This document shows, in pieces, positions 28,401 to 35,922 of a stretch of DNA of 64,000 nt (positions are counted from its first letter, which is position 1; each line of letters begins with the position of its first letter). A model generated the notes under the pieces. It worked only from the letters and a program-made list of their open reading frames with translations, did not search any database and was not told the DNA's origin. This DNA comes from Mesorhizobium sp. M1D.F.Ca.ET.043.01.1.1 (GTDB taxonomy: Bacteria; Pseudomonadota; Alphaproteobacteria; Rhizobiales; Rhizobiaceae). Made by a program: the position numbers and the translations under genes. Location: contig NZ_CP034444.1 in NCBI RefSeq assembly GCF_003952385.1, positions 5,841,001 to 5,905,000 on the forward strand, read 5' to 3'.

Positions 28401-31400
28401 GATCGGCAGCGCCGAGAGCCCGGTCAAGGTCGAGGTCCAGTCCTTGTCGGCAAAAATGGCGGGCGAAAGCACGCAAGCCCGCCTTGATGTTTCCGCGATC
28501 CTGCCTTCCGTTGCCGCCAGCCAGGCGAAGGTGGACGGTCTTGCCGTGGCGCTGCATTCGGATGCGTTCGATCTCAAGGGGCGTGCGGGGCCGGTTTCCG
28601 GCACGGTGTCGGTCGACAGGATCGGTCTCGACAACCCCATGATCGCGCCGTTGATTGCCGGCAAGGTCACGGCCGCGGTCAACGGCCGATTGACGGCCGA
28701 TGCCGTTGCCGTCAGCAGCGGCTCGTTCAAGAGCGATGCGCTCAACAGCCAGGTCGCCGGCCGGATATCGCTGCGCGACGGCGCCATCGACCTCAATATG
28801 AAAGCCAATGTTGCTTCGTCCGCCTTGCCGGCCGCGGTGCGCGGCATGCTTGGCGAGAGCGCGCAGTTGAGCGCCGCGCTGAAACGCGACGCCAATGGCA
28901 ACGTCAATGTCGACGGCCTGAAGGTCAACTCGGGCGCGCTGAGCGCCGACGGGCAGGCGAGCCTTGCCGACAACAAGCTTGCCGCCGACGTCAGGGGCGC
29001 GCTGAGCGACGTTTCGCTGCTGTCGAAAGACGCCAAGGGCGCCATCGCTTTTGCCCTGAATGCGCAAGGTCCGATCATGGGGCCAGACCTGTCTCTGACC
29101 GTCAACAGCGACCGGCTCTCGGTCGCGGCGCGCGAGATCACCGGGCTGAAGCTGACCGCGACAGGCAAGGCGGATGCCGCCAATCCGGCGGCCATTGTGC
29201 AATTGACCGGCAATGTCGCCGGGCAACCGCTGCAGGGCAATGCCGTCCTTGCCACCACCGGCGGGAAGAGCGCGATCAACGGGCTTCTTCTGTCGCTAGG
29301 ATCGAACAGGATTTCCGGCGATCTCGCGTTGGACGAGGCCTTCGTGCCGGTAGGCACGGTGTCGCTCGACCTGCCCGACATCGGGCCGCTGGCCGCGCTC
29401 GCGCTGGAAAAGGCGGAAGGCGACGTCCGCGGCACGATCGCCTTCTCGAAAGCCGAGAACGGCCCGAACGTCGCCGTCAAGGCGACCACGGCGGCGATCA
29501 GGCGCGGCGACCTTTCCGCCAAGAACGTCGCCATCGACGCGCAGATCGCCAACTATCGGGCGGCACCTGTCATCTCGGGCAAGGTTCGCGCCGAAAGCGT
29601 GACCTCCGGCGGCACTGCCGTCACCGGCATCGATGTCGACCTGAAGCGCGACGGCGACTGGACCGGCTTCTCCGGCGGCGCCACGGTCAAGAACATCCCG
29701 GCAAGGGCAGCCGGCCGGGTTAAAGTGGCCAACGGCACGACGACCGTCGAGTTGGCGTCGGGCCAGGCGACGGTCCAGGGCATCAAGGCCGCGATCGCGC
29801 AGGCCTCGACGGTGACCATCGCCAACGGCACGACGACGCTCGACCGGCTGGTGCTCAATCTCGGCGGCGGCACGGCGACGGTGACAGGCAAGGTCGCGCA
29901 GGCGCTCGACATCAACGCCAATCTGGCCCGGGTGCCGGTCTCGCTCGCCAATAGCTTCGCGCGCGGCCTCGATGCGGCAGGCTCGATCTCGGGGACGGTC
30001 AAGGTCACCGGCGCGCCGGCGACCCCGTCGGTCGCCTTCAAAGTCGACGCTTCCGGTGTGCAGACCTCGCAGACGCGAGGCGCCGGCCTCGGCGGCATGA
30101 ACATATCGTCATCGGGAACCTTCGCCGGCAACAAGCTCGCCTTCGACGCCAATATCAGCGACGGCGCCGGCCTCGGCCTCAAAGGCGGCGGCACGGTGAC
30201 AACGGCGGGCACGCCGGCCCTGGCGCTCGACTTCAACGGCAATGTGCCGTTCTCCTTCCTTGCCGCCAGGCTCGCGGCACAAGGCCTGGGACTTACCGGC
30301 ACGGCGAATGTAAGCGTGCAGGTGCGCGGCCCGGCGTCCTCGCCGGTGATTGGTGGCAAAGTCACCACGTCCGGCGCACGCCTCATCGACGCGCGTTCCG
30401 GGCTTGCGGTCAACGACATCGCGGCCGACGTGTCGATCGGCGGCGGCGTCGCCAGGATCAATCGCCTGACCGGCACACTGTCGACGCGCGGCAGCCTTTC
30501 AGCCAGCGGCACGGTCGGCATCACGCCGGCGCAAGGCTTCCCGGCCGACCTGTCGATAAAACTCACTGACGCCCGCTACACCGACGGCAGGGTGGTGACC
30601 GCCAACCTCGGTGGCGACCTGACCATCAAGGGGCCGCTCGTTTCGGCGCCGGTGATCGCCGGCACCATCAACCTGGCGAGGACGGTTATCACCGTGCCGG
30701 AAAAGCTGCCGGGCTCGCTCTCGGCACTGGATGTGAAGCACAAGAACGCGCCGCGCGCGGTGCGCGCGCAGGACAGGGCGCTGAACCCGCCGACATCCGG
30801 TGGCGGCAATGGCGGCGGCGGTCTTACCCTTGACGTGACTGTCAACGCGCCGAACCAAATCTTCATCCAGGGCAGGGGCGTCGACGCCGAGCTCGGCGGC
30901 TCGCTCAAGCTGACCGGCCCGGCGTCTGCGCCGCAGGCGGTCGGCACCTTCACCTTGCAGCGCGGGCGGCTGACGATCCTGGCCAAGCGGCTGACCTTCA
31001 CCGAGGGCACGGTCGGGTTCCAGGGGTCGCTGGTGCCCTACCTCAACCTGACGGCGACGACGACGACCAGCAGCGCCACCGTAACCATTGTCGTCTCCGG
31101 AGAGGCGACCAATCCCAAATTCAACTTCTCCTCGGTGCCGGCGCTGCCCGAGGACGAGGTGCTGGCGCAGTTGATCTTCGGCCGCTCGATGTCTAACCTG
31201 TCGCCGCTGCAAATCGCCCAGCTTGCAGATGCGGCCGCGCAACTGGCGGGCGCCGGCGGCTCGACCTCGCTGCTCGACAATCTGCGTAGCGCAATCGGCG
31301 TCGACGATCTCGATGTGACGACGGACGAAAAGGGTGGCACCGCCGTTTCGGCCGGCAAGTACCTCAACGACCGCACCTATGTGACGATCCAGAAGGGTGA

Positions 31401-31521
31401 CAAACCGGGTTCCGGCAAGGCGACGATCGATCTCAATGTCGGGCGCGGCGTCAAGCTGCGCGGCGAGGCCAACGACGCCGGCGAGGCCAAGGGCGGCGTC
31501 TTCTACGAACGCGAGTATTGA
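25471..31521 (+). CDS. tamB: Translocation and assembly module protein TamB
   Basis: 2016 residues, longer than E. coli TamB (about 1260). An N-terminal membrane anchor (about residues 5-28) is followed by a very long beta-rich, low-complexity periplasmic region and the C-terminal TamB domain (about 1770-2016), with FTLQRGRLTILAKRLTF and EDEVLAQLIFGRSMSNLSP. Residues 297-922 and 923-1544 are homologous tandem copies, which explains the length. It is expected to span the periplasm as a hydrophobic groove linking the inner membrane to TamA, and may carry lipids as other AsmA/TamB proteins do. Confidence 0.93.
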   Translation: MKIFWRILRICLYALLLLLVLAIGALVVLTGTEGGRQNLAGLISNMASTDDRKVTVSGIEGIWSGALRLDHVVLEDRAGPWLVARKVALDWSPTALLSRNFNADRIAAERIELARLPQGGQQSSQSGSTGLPVSIDVKQIDLPEIALGQELAGSGIAELAAKGSLKADPSPLAIDTVLNVARHDGREGSVDAKVHFAPADNKLDLDLKASEPAGGIIANLLKLPDAPPVDIVVSGTGPLANWSGIGTFVVDRQIVTQLTGRHQLSDKGHYIEAKGDGEFERFLPEKFKSLFAGKTSFDVAGTAITSGGVDIERATIESDAVHGTATGNVDPKGASDLAVELSAKEKPVTIDVGTSAVPILVAIDKATARAFGDGKAPMVDIGTALASIAVGGTQLNNVTGEIHSDGFDVENRSGPVSIKLAAAGLKTDVATLAPLVTGKLAADLSGSISRETVTVDKGTLRSDALNAALTAGVSLADLSMTLKMNADAVSKALPPQISSLLGERVKFSATATRDPEGAFAANELELTSGSLSARGTASAQGSDIQANVKGTLGDVSALSSLAGTPLAGGINFALSASGPRWAPDFSVSADSASLTAAGRTVKDIKLSAKGKADIANPSADVSLTGSAEEQPLDIRASLVTADGKRSIRGLSLALGDNKVSGDLAFDDQLLPIGTLTLAVPDIAPLAALGNQSATGDINGTIVFAKDGAAPNVTINAASTSIARGELAAKTITVDALIANYLKGPAISGTIRADSVTSGSTVISGIGIDLKRDGDWTNFSGGATASGIPATATGRVKIADGKTSVEIASGEATVRGIKAAIAEPSSLSIANGVTSIEKLALNLGGGTATVSGSAGQTLDLTANFASLPAALANDFVPGLDAAGTLEGAAHVTGPSSSPDVQFNAKLAGAETSQTRQAGLGPLNLDAAGSYTLAGGVALDHARLSGDKISGNAAGTINPNGVSDFSLDLTSSGPSLPLTIGSAESPVKVEVQSLSAKMAGESTQARLDVSAILPSVAASQAKVDGLAVALHSDAFDLKGRAGPVSGTVSVDRIGLDNPMIAPLIAGKVTAAVNGRLTADAVAVSSGSFKSDALNSQVAGRISLRDGAIDLNMKANVASSALPAAVRGMLGESAQLSAALKRDANGNVNVDGLKVNSGALSADGQASLADNKLAADVRGALSDVSLLSKDAKGAIAFALNAQGPIMGPDLSLTVNSDRLSVAAREITGLKLTATGKADAANPAAIVQLTGNVAGQPLQGNAVLATTGGKSAINGLLLSLGSNRISGDLALDEAFVPVGTVSLDLPDIGPLAALALEKAEGDVRGTIAFSKAENGPNVAVKATTAAIRRGDLSAKNVAIDAQIANYRAAPVISGKVRAESVTSGGTAVTGIDVDLKRDGDWTGFSGGATVKNIPARAAGRVKVANGTTTVELASGQATVQGIKAAIAQASTVTIANGTTTLDRLVLNLGGGTATVTGKVAQALDINANLARVPVSLANSFARGLDAAGSISGTVKVTGAPATPSVAFKVDASGVQTSQTRGAGLGGMNISSSGTFAGNKLAFDANISDGAGLGLKGGGTVTTAGTPALALDFNGNVPFSFLAARLAAQGLGLTGTANVSVQVRGPASSPVIGGKVTTSGARLIDARSGLAVNDIAADVSIGGGVARINRLTGTLSTRGSLSASGTVGITPAQGFPADLSIKLTDARYTDGRVVTANLGGDLTIKGPLVSAPVIAGTINLARTVITVPEKLPGSLSALDVKHKNAPRAVRAQDRALNPPTSGGGNGGGGLTLDVTVNAPNQIFIQGRGVDAELGGSLKLTGPASAPQAVGTFTLQRGRLTILAKRLTFTEGTVGFQGSLVPYLNLTATTTTSSATVTIVVSGEATNPKFNFSSVPALPEDEVLAQLIFGRSMSNLSPLQIAQLADAAAQLAGAGGSTSLLDNLRSAIGVDDLDVTTDEKGGTAVSAGKYLNDRTYVTIQKGDKPGSGKATIDLNVGRGVKLRGEANDAGEAKGGVFYEREY

Positions 31522-31733
31522 TGGCGTGATGTTCGTCTCCGGTCGGCCCAAGAACGCTTTAGCCGCATGCGCAAGGTCGTTATCCACCTAAAATGGCTTG
31601 ATTTAATCGCCTGTCGATTTCTTGGGAAATGTGCGGCGCACTAGCAAATTTGCGTCAAGACTGTCGCTATCACGCGAACCGGTCTCATTCCAAAGTTGCA
31701 CATTCGCTAACATGTTCCCAGTCCAGACCGTCT

Positions 31734-31739
31734 TTGACA
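31734..31739 (+). promoter_or_regulatory. Possible -35 element upstream of the family-5 binding protein
   Basis: A consensus TTGACA lies 61 bases before the start codon, in a 273-base gap without genes (31522-31794). No convincing -10 hexamer is found 16-18 bases downstream; AATGTT is the nearest. I saw nothing else definable in this gap. Confidence 0.3.
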
Positions 31740-31794
31740 TCACGGTCCGGATGCGGAATGTTAAAAGGCAGAAAGCCAACAATGGGAGTCAGTC

Positions 31795-33444
31795 ATGGCA
31801 ATCTACAAAAGTAATGGTGATCGCGTTCCGGACCACATCCTGGCCATGGCCGAAGAAGCCAAGGCCGGCAAGGTGGATCGCCGCGAATTCCTGGCTCTGG
31901 CCAGCGTCTTCGGAGCGTCCACGGCGATGGCCTATGGCATGCTCGGTCTCGCCGTGCCGAGCGAAGCAAGAGCCGAAGACGCCCCGAAGAAGGGCGGCAC
32001 CCTCAAGGTTGCCATGTGGATCAAGGATCCAAAGGATCCGCGCAAGGCCGACTGGTCGGAGATCGCCAATGCCGAGCGCCAGGCGCTGGAACCCCTGGTC
32101 AAATATACAGCCGATTATACCTTCCGCCCCTATCTGCTGGAGAGCTGGGACGTCAATGACGACGCCACCGAATACACGCTGCATGTACGCAAGGGCGTGA
32201 CATGGTCGAACGGCGACGCGTTTACCGCTGATGACGTCATCTTCAACCTGAAGCGCTGGGCCGACAAGAAGGCCGAGGGCAATTCCATGCCCGGCCGTCT
32301 AGGCACTCTGGTCAAGGACGACAAGCTCGACGAAAGCGCCGTGACCAAAGTCGACGACATGACGATCAAGCTGAAGCTCGGCAAGTCCGACATCGCGCTG
32401 ATCCCGAACGTATGCGACTATCCCAGCCTCCTTGTCCACAAGACGTTCGACGAGAAGGGCGGCGATTTCAAGGCCTGTCCGATCGGCACCGGTCCGTTCG
32501 AGCTGGTCTCCTACGATGTCGGCCAGAAGGTGGTCTACAAGCGCCGCGAGGACAACAAGTGGTGGGACGGCGAGGTTCCTCTCGACGGCATCGAGTTCAT
32601 CGACTACGGCGCCGATCCGGCCGCAACAGTCAGTGCCTTTGAGGCGGGCGAAGTCCATTGCAACTACGAGACCACTGCGGACTATGTGGCGATCATGGAT
32701 GGTCTGGATCTGGTCAAATCGGAAGTCGTCACCGCGACGACGATCGTCTGCCGCACCAATGTCAACAACAAGCCGTATGACGACCAGAAGGTGCGCCACG
32801 CGCTGCAACTCGCGGTCGACAACAATGTCGTCCTCCAGCTCGGGATCGGCAACGCCGGCAAGGTGGCTGAAAACCATCACGTCTGCCCGATCCATCCGGA
32901 GTACTACGAACTGGCCAAGGTCGCGCGCGATCCGGCCAAGGCAAAGGCGCTGCTGGCGGAAGCCGGCCAGGCCGATTTCGAGCATGAGCTGATCACGGTC
33001 GACGAGGATTGGCACAAGAACTCCGGCGACGCCATCGCCGCGCAGATGCGCGACGCCGGCATCAAGGTGAAGCGCACGGTGCTGCCGGGCTCGACGTTCT
33101 GGAACGACTGGACCAAATATCCGCTGTCGATGACCAACTGGAACATGCGGCCGCTCGGCGTCCAGGTTCTGGCGATCGGCTACCGCAGCGGTGAGGCCTG
33201 GAACGAGACTGCCTGGTCGAATCCGGAATGGGACACCAAACTCAACGCCGCACTTGGCGTTATCGACCCCGCCAAACGCAAGGAGATGATGAAGGATATC
33301 GAGCAGATCCTGCAGGATTCCGGCATCATCATCCAGCCCTTCTGGCGCAATCTGTATTGTCACTCGACGGCTGCGGTGAAGGGGTACTACATGCATCCGA
33401 GCTTCGAGCACGACTTCGGCAAGGTATGGCTCGATCAGGCGTGA
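31795..33444 (+). CDS. ABC transporter substrate-binding protein, family 5 (peptide/opine type), Tat-exported
   Basis: 549 residues; the ribosome site GGGAGT lies 9 bases before the ATG. The N-terminus has a twin-arginine signal: DRREFL at residues 28-33, then a moderately hydrophobic stretch and an A-rich cleavage region near EARAEDA. The mature part has the family-5 hallmarks: [52 protein letters not shown] and [10 protein letters not shown]. It collects a peptide, opine or similar solute for the transporter encoded downstream. Tat export implies folding before export. Confidence 0.9.
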   Translation: MAIYKSNGDRVPDHILAMAEEAKAGKVDRREFLALASVFGASTAMAYGMLGLAVPSEARAEDAPKKGGTLKVAMWIKDPKDPRKADWSEIANAERQALEPLVKYTADYTFRPYLLESWDVNDDATEYTLHVRKGVTWSNGDAFTADDVIFNLKRWADKKAEGNSMPGRLGTLVKDDKLDESAVTKVDDMTIKLKLGKSDIALIPNVCDYPSLLVHKTFDEKGGDFKACPIGTGPFELVSYDVGQKVVYKRREDNKWWDGEVPLDGIEFIDYGADPAATVSAFEAGEVHCNYETTADYVAIMDGLDLVKSEVVTATTIVCRTNVNNKPYDDQKVRHALQLAVDNNVVLQLGIGNAGKVAENHHVCPIHPEYYELAKVARDPAKAKALLAEAGQADFEHELITVDEDWHKNSGDAIAAQMRDAGIKVKRTVLPGSTFWNDWTKYPLSMTNWNMRPLGVQVLAIGYRSGEAWNETAWSNPEWDTKLNAALGVIDPAKRKEMMKDIEQILQDSGIIIQPFWRNLYCHSTAAVKGYYMHPSFEHDFGKVWLDQA

Positions 33445-33455
33445 TTGGACCGATC

Positions 33456-33483
33456 ACGGGAAGGGGCGCTTGCCCCTTCCCGT
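33456..33483 (+). other. Strong hairpin between binding protein and permease genes
   Basis: ACGGGAAGGGGC (33456-33467) pairs perfectly with GCCCCTTCCCGT (33472-33483) across a GCTT loop, without a T tract. It starts 12 bases after the binding-protein stop. It probably protects the upstream message or attenuates the transporter genes, giving excess binding protein. Confidence 0.7.
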
Positions 33484-33670
33484 CACTCCCCGCACAATGC
33501 CGGAACCGGAAGCCGACGCAGCAAAATGATGCGGACTCTTCCGGGGGTGTCGTGCAATAAAACAGGGTTGATCGCATCCGAGGGTCCGTTTGACAGCCAG
33601 CCTCCGCCGCGAGCGGACGCGCCGGTTTCCAGACAGGCTGCAACCCCAACCAGAACGGCAGGGGACCGCC

Positions 33671-34705
33671 ATGCTTTCTTTTGTTATCAGGCGTCTCGGC
33701 ACCATGGCATTGACGATGCTGTGCCTGACGTTGATCGTCTTCTTCCTGATCAATCTAGACCCGAATCTCAAGAAGCTGGCGATCAGCCAGACTGAAATGC
33801 ATACGTCGGCCGAGCAGCTAGAGGACTGGCTGGTCAACCATGGCTACCGGCAGAACTTCTTCGTTCGCTACGGGCAATGGCTTGGCCTGCTGCCCAAGCA
33901 GCCGGCGACCGATCCGGCGACGGGCAAGCCGGCGCAGCGCTTCTCTTTCTGCAACGACCCGGTCGAGCCGAAATTCTCCGGCGTGCTGCAGGGCGATTTC
34001 GGCTGTTCGACCAAGTTCAAGACGACGGTCGCGGCCAAGCTGTTTCCGGCGCTCGGCGCCACCGGGCTTTTGATGTTCTGGGTGCTGGCGGTGATGGTGC
34101 CGATCTCGCTGCTCATCGGGATACTGGCCGGCATGCGCGAAGGTTCGCGCACCGATCGCACGCTGTCGGTCGCCTCGATCGCCTCGACGGCGACGCCCGA
34201 ATATGTGTCGGGCGTCATCTTCACCGTCATCTTCGCCTCGTGGCTCGGCTGGCTGAACGGCTCGGCCGCATCGGCAAGCCAGGGCCTTACCTTCTACAAT
34301 TTCACGCTGCCGGTGATGACGCTGGCGATCTACGGCACCGGCTACATTGCGCGCATGACGCGCGCCTCGATGGTCGAGGTGATGACACAGCAATATATCC
34401 GCACCGCCCGCCTCAAGGGGCTCTCCTTCAGCAGCGTCGTCGTCAAGCATGCGTTGCGCAACGCGCTGATCGCGCCGTTCACCGTCATCATGCTGCAGTT
34501 TCCGTGGCTGCTCACCGGCGTGGTCATCGTCGAGGTGATGTTCCGCTACCAGGGCTTCGGCTACACGCTGGTCGAGGCCGCCGGCAACAACGACATCGAC
34601 CTTCTGCTCGGCTGCTCGCTGGTCTCGGTGTTCATCGTGCTGATCACGCAGCTCATCTCGGATGTCGGCTACGCGTTTCTCAATCCGCGTATCAGGGTTC
34701 AATAG
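33671..34705 (+). CDS. Peptide/opine-type ABC transporter permease 1 (DppB-like)
   Basis: 344 residues from ATG 33671, preceded by AGGGGA; the longer upstream reading frame has no support. The N-terminal segment (FVIRRLGTMALTMLCLTLIV) is typical DppB/OppB. An extracytoplasmic insertion of about 100 residues follows, with Cys-containing FCNDPVEP and FGCSTKF. The transport domain ends with ASMVEVMTQQYIRTARLKGL, the coupling motif of this family. It forms half of the membrane channel. Confidence 0.92.
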   Translation: MLSFVIRRLGTMALTMLCLTLIVFFLINLDPNLKKLAISQTEMHTSAEQLEDWLVNHGYRQNFFVRYGQWLGLLPKQPATDPATGKPAQRFSFCNDPVEPKFSGVLQGDFGCSTKFKTTVAAKLFPALGATGLLMFWVLAVMVPISLLIGILAGMREGSRTDRTLSVASIASTATPEYVSGVIFTVIFASWLGWLNGSAASASQGLTFYNFTLPVMTLAIYGTGYIARMTRASMVEVMTQQYIRTARLKGLSFSSVVVKHALRNALIAPFTVIMLQFPWLLTGVVIVEVMFRYQGFGYTLVEAAGNNDIDLLLGCSLVSVFIVLITQLISDVGYAFLNPRIRVQ

Positions 34706-34717
34706 GGGGCGAAGCGG

Positions 34718-35875
34718 ATGCAGATCGAATATATCAGCGCCCTCAGCGTCATTATTGGTGTGATTTCCAGGTTCTGGCCGGTCTGGCTGGCGCTTGCCAT
34801 CGTCATGGGCGTGAGCTTGGCCTATAAGAAGAAGCTCGGTCTCTACGGCCAGCTGTTCGACAGCGGCGTCGGCATTGCCGGCGTCGGCATCTGCCTGTTC
34901 TGGCTGTTCACAGCAATCTTCGCTTCGACGATCTCGCCTTTCGATCCGCTGGCGCAGGTGTCGATCATGAAGGACTCGCTGCCCGGCGCGATCGAACCGA
35001 CGTCGAAGCTCATCTACTATTTCGGCGGCGACAAGCTTGCGCGCGACGTGTTTTCGCGCATGGTCTATGGCAGCCAGATCGTGCTGATCATCGCGCCGGC
35101 GGCGACCGGTTTCGCGCTGATGGTCGGCATCACGCTTGGCCTGCCGGCGGGCTACTATGGCGGCAAGATCGACACGCTGCTGTCGTTCCTGGCTAATCTT
35201 GTGCTGGCCTTCCCGGTTATCCTCCTGTTCTACCTGCTGGTGACGCCCGGCATCATGGACACGCCGATCCCCTATGCCATGGCAGGGTTGTTCTTCCTGT
35301 TCCCGATCATCTTCTTCAGTGTGCTGTTCTGGACCCGTTTCAAGAACCGACCGGACCGCCTCTATATCCTCCTCGGCCTGACGCTGGTCATCGGCGGATG
35401 GATCTATGCCGGGCTCGTGTTTGACGCCGATCCGCTGAAGATCGTCCACATCGATCCGAACCAGCTCAATATCTTCGTGGCGGTGGTGTTCGCTTCCAGC
35501 CCCGGCGTGTTCCGCATCGTGCGCGGGCTGACCATGGACATCAAGACGCGCGACTATGTGGCGGCGGCGCAGACGCGCGGTGAATCGCCCTGGTACATCA
35601 TGCTGTGGGAAATCCTGCCGAATGCGCGCGGACCGCTGATCGTCGATGCCTGTCTGCGTATCGGCTACACGACGATTCTGCTCGGCACGCTCGGTTATTT
35701 CGGCCTGGGGCTGGCGCCCGAAAGTCCCGACTGGGGCACCGCGATCAAGGACGCCAGCCGCCTGCTGCGCTCCTTCATCCATCCGGCGCTGCCGCCGACG
35801 ATCGCGCTGATGTCGTTCGTGCTGGGGCTGAACCTTCTGGCGGACTCGCTGCGCGAACAGTCGATGAAGGATTGA
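34718..35875 (+). CDS. Peptide/opine-type ABC transporter permease 2 (DppC-like)
   Basis: 385 residues, starting 12 bases after the previous stop. It has an N-terminal membrane segment and a large loop (SPFDPLAQVSIMKDSLPG and GGDKLARDVFSRMVYGSQI, the DppC signature), then further membrane helices and the coupling region VRGLTMDIKTRDYVAAAQTR. It is longer than typical DppC (about 300) because of extra segments between the first helices and the coupling region. It is the channel partner of the preceding gene product. Confidence 0.92.
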   Translation: MQIEYISALSVIIGVISRFWPVWLALAIVMGVSLAYKKKLGLYGQLFDSGVGIAGVGICLFWLFTAIFASTISPFDPLAQVSIMKDSLPGAIEPTSKLIYYFGGDKLARDVFSRMVYGSQIVLIIAPAATGFALMVGITLGLPAGYYGGKIDTLLSFLANLVLAFPVILLFYLLVTPGIMDTPIPYAMAGLFFLFPIIFFSVLFWTRFKNRPDRLYILLGLTLVIGGWIYAGLVFDADPLKIVHIDPNQLNIFVAVVFASSPGVFRIVRGLTMDIKTRDYVAAAQTRGESPWYIMLWEILPNARGPLIVDACLRIGYTTILLGTLGYFGLGLAPESPDWGTAIKDASRLLRSFIHPALPPTIALMSFVLGLNLLADSLREQSMKD

Positions 35876-35922
35876 TGGAAGGGTCTTCGGCCCTACTTTG
35901 AAAACAAGGATTGGAGCGACCC

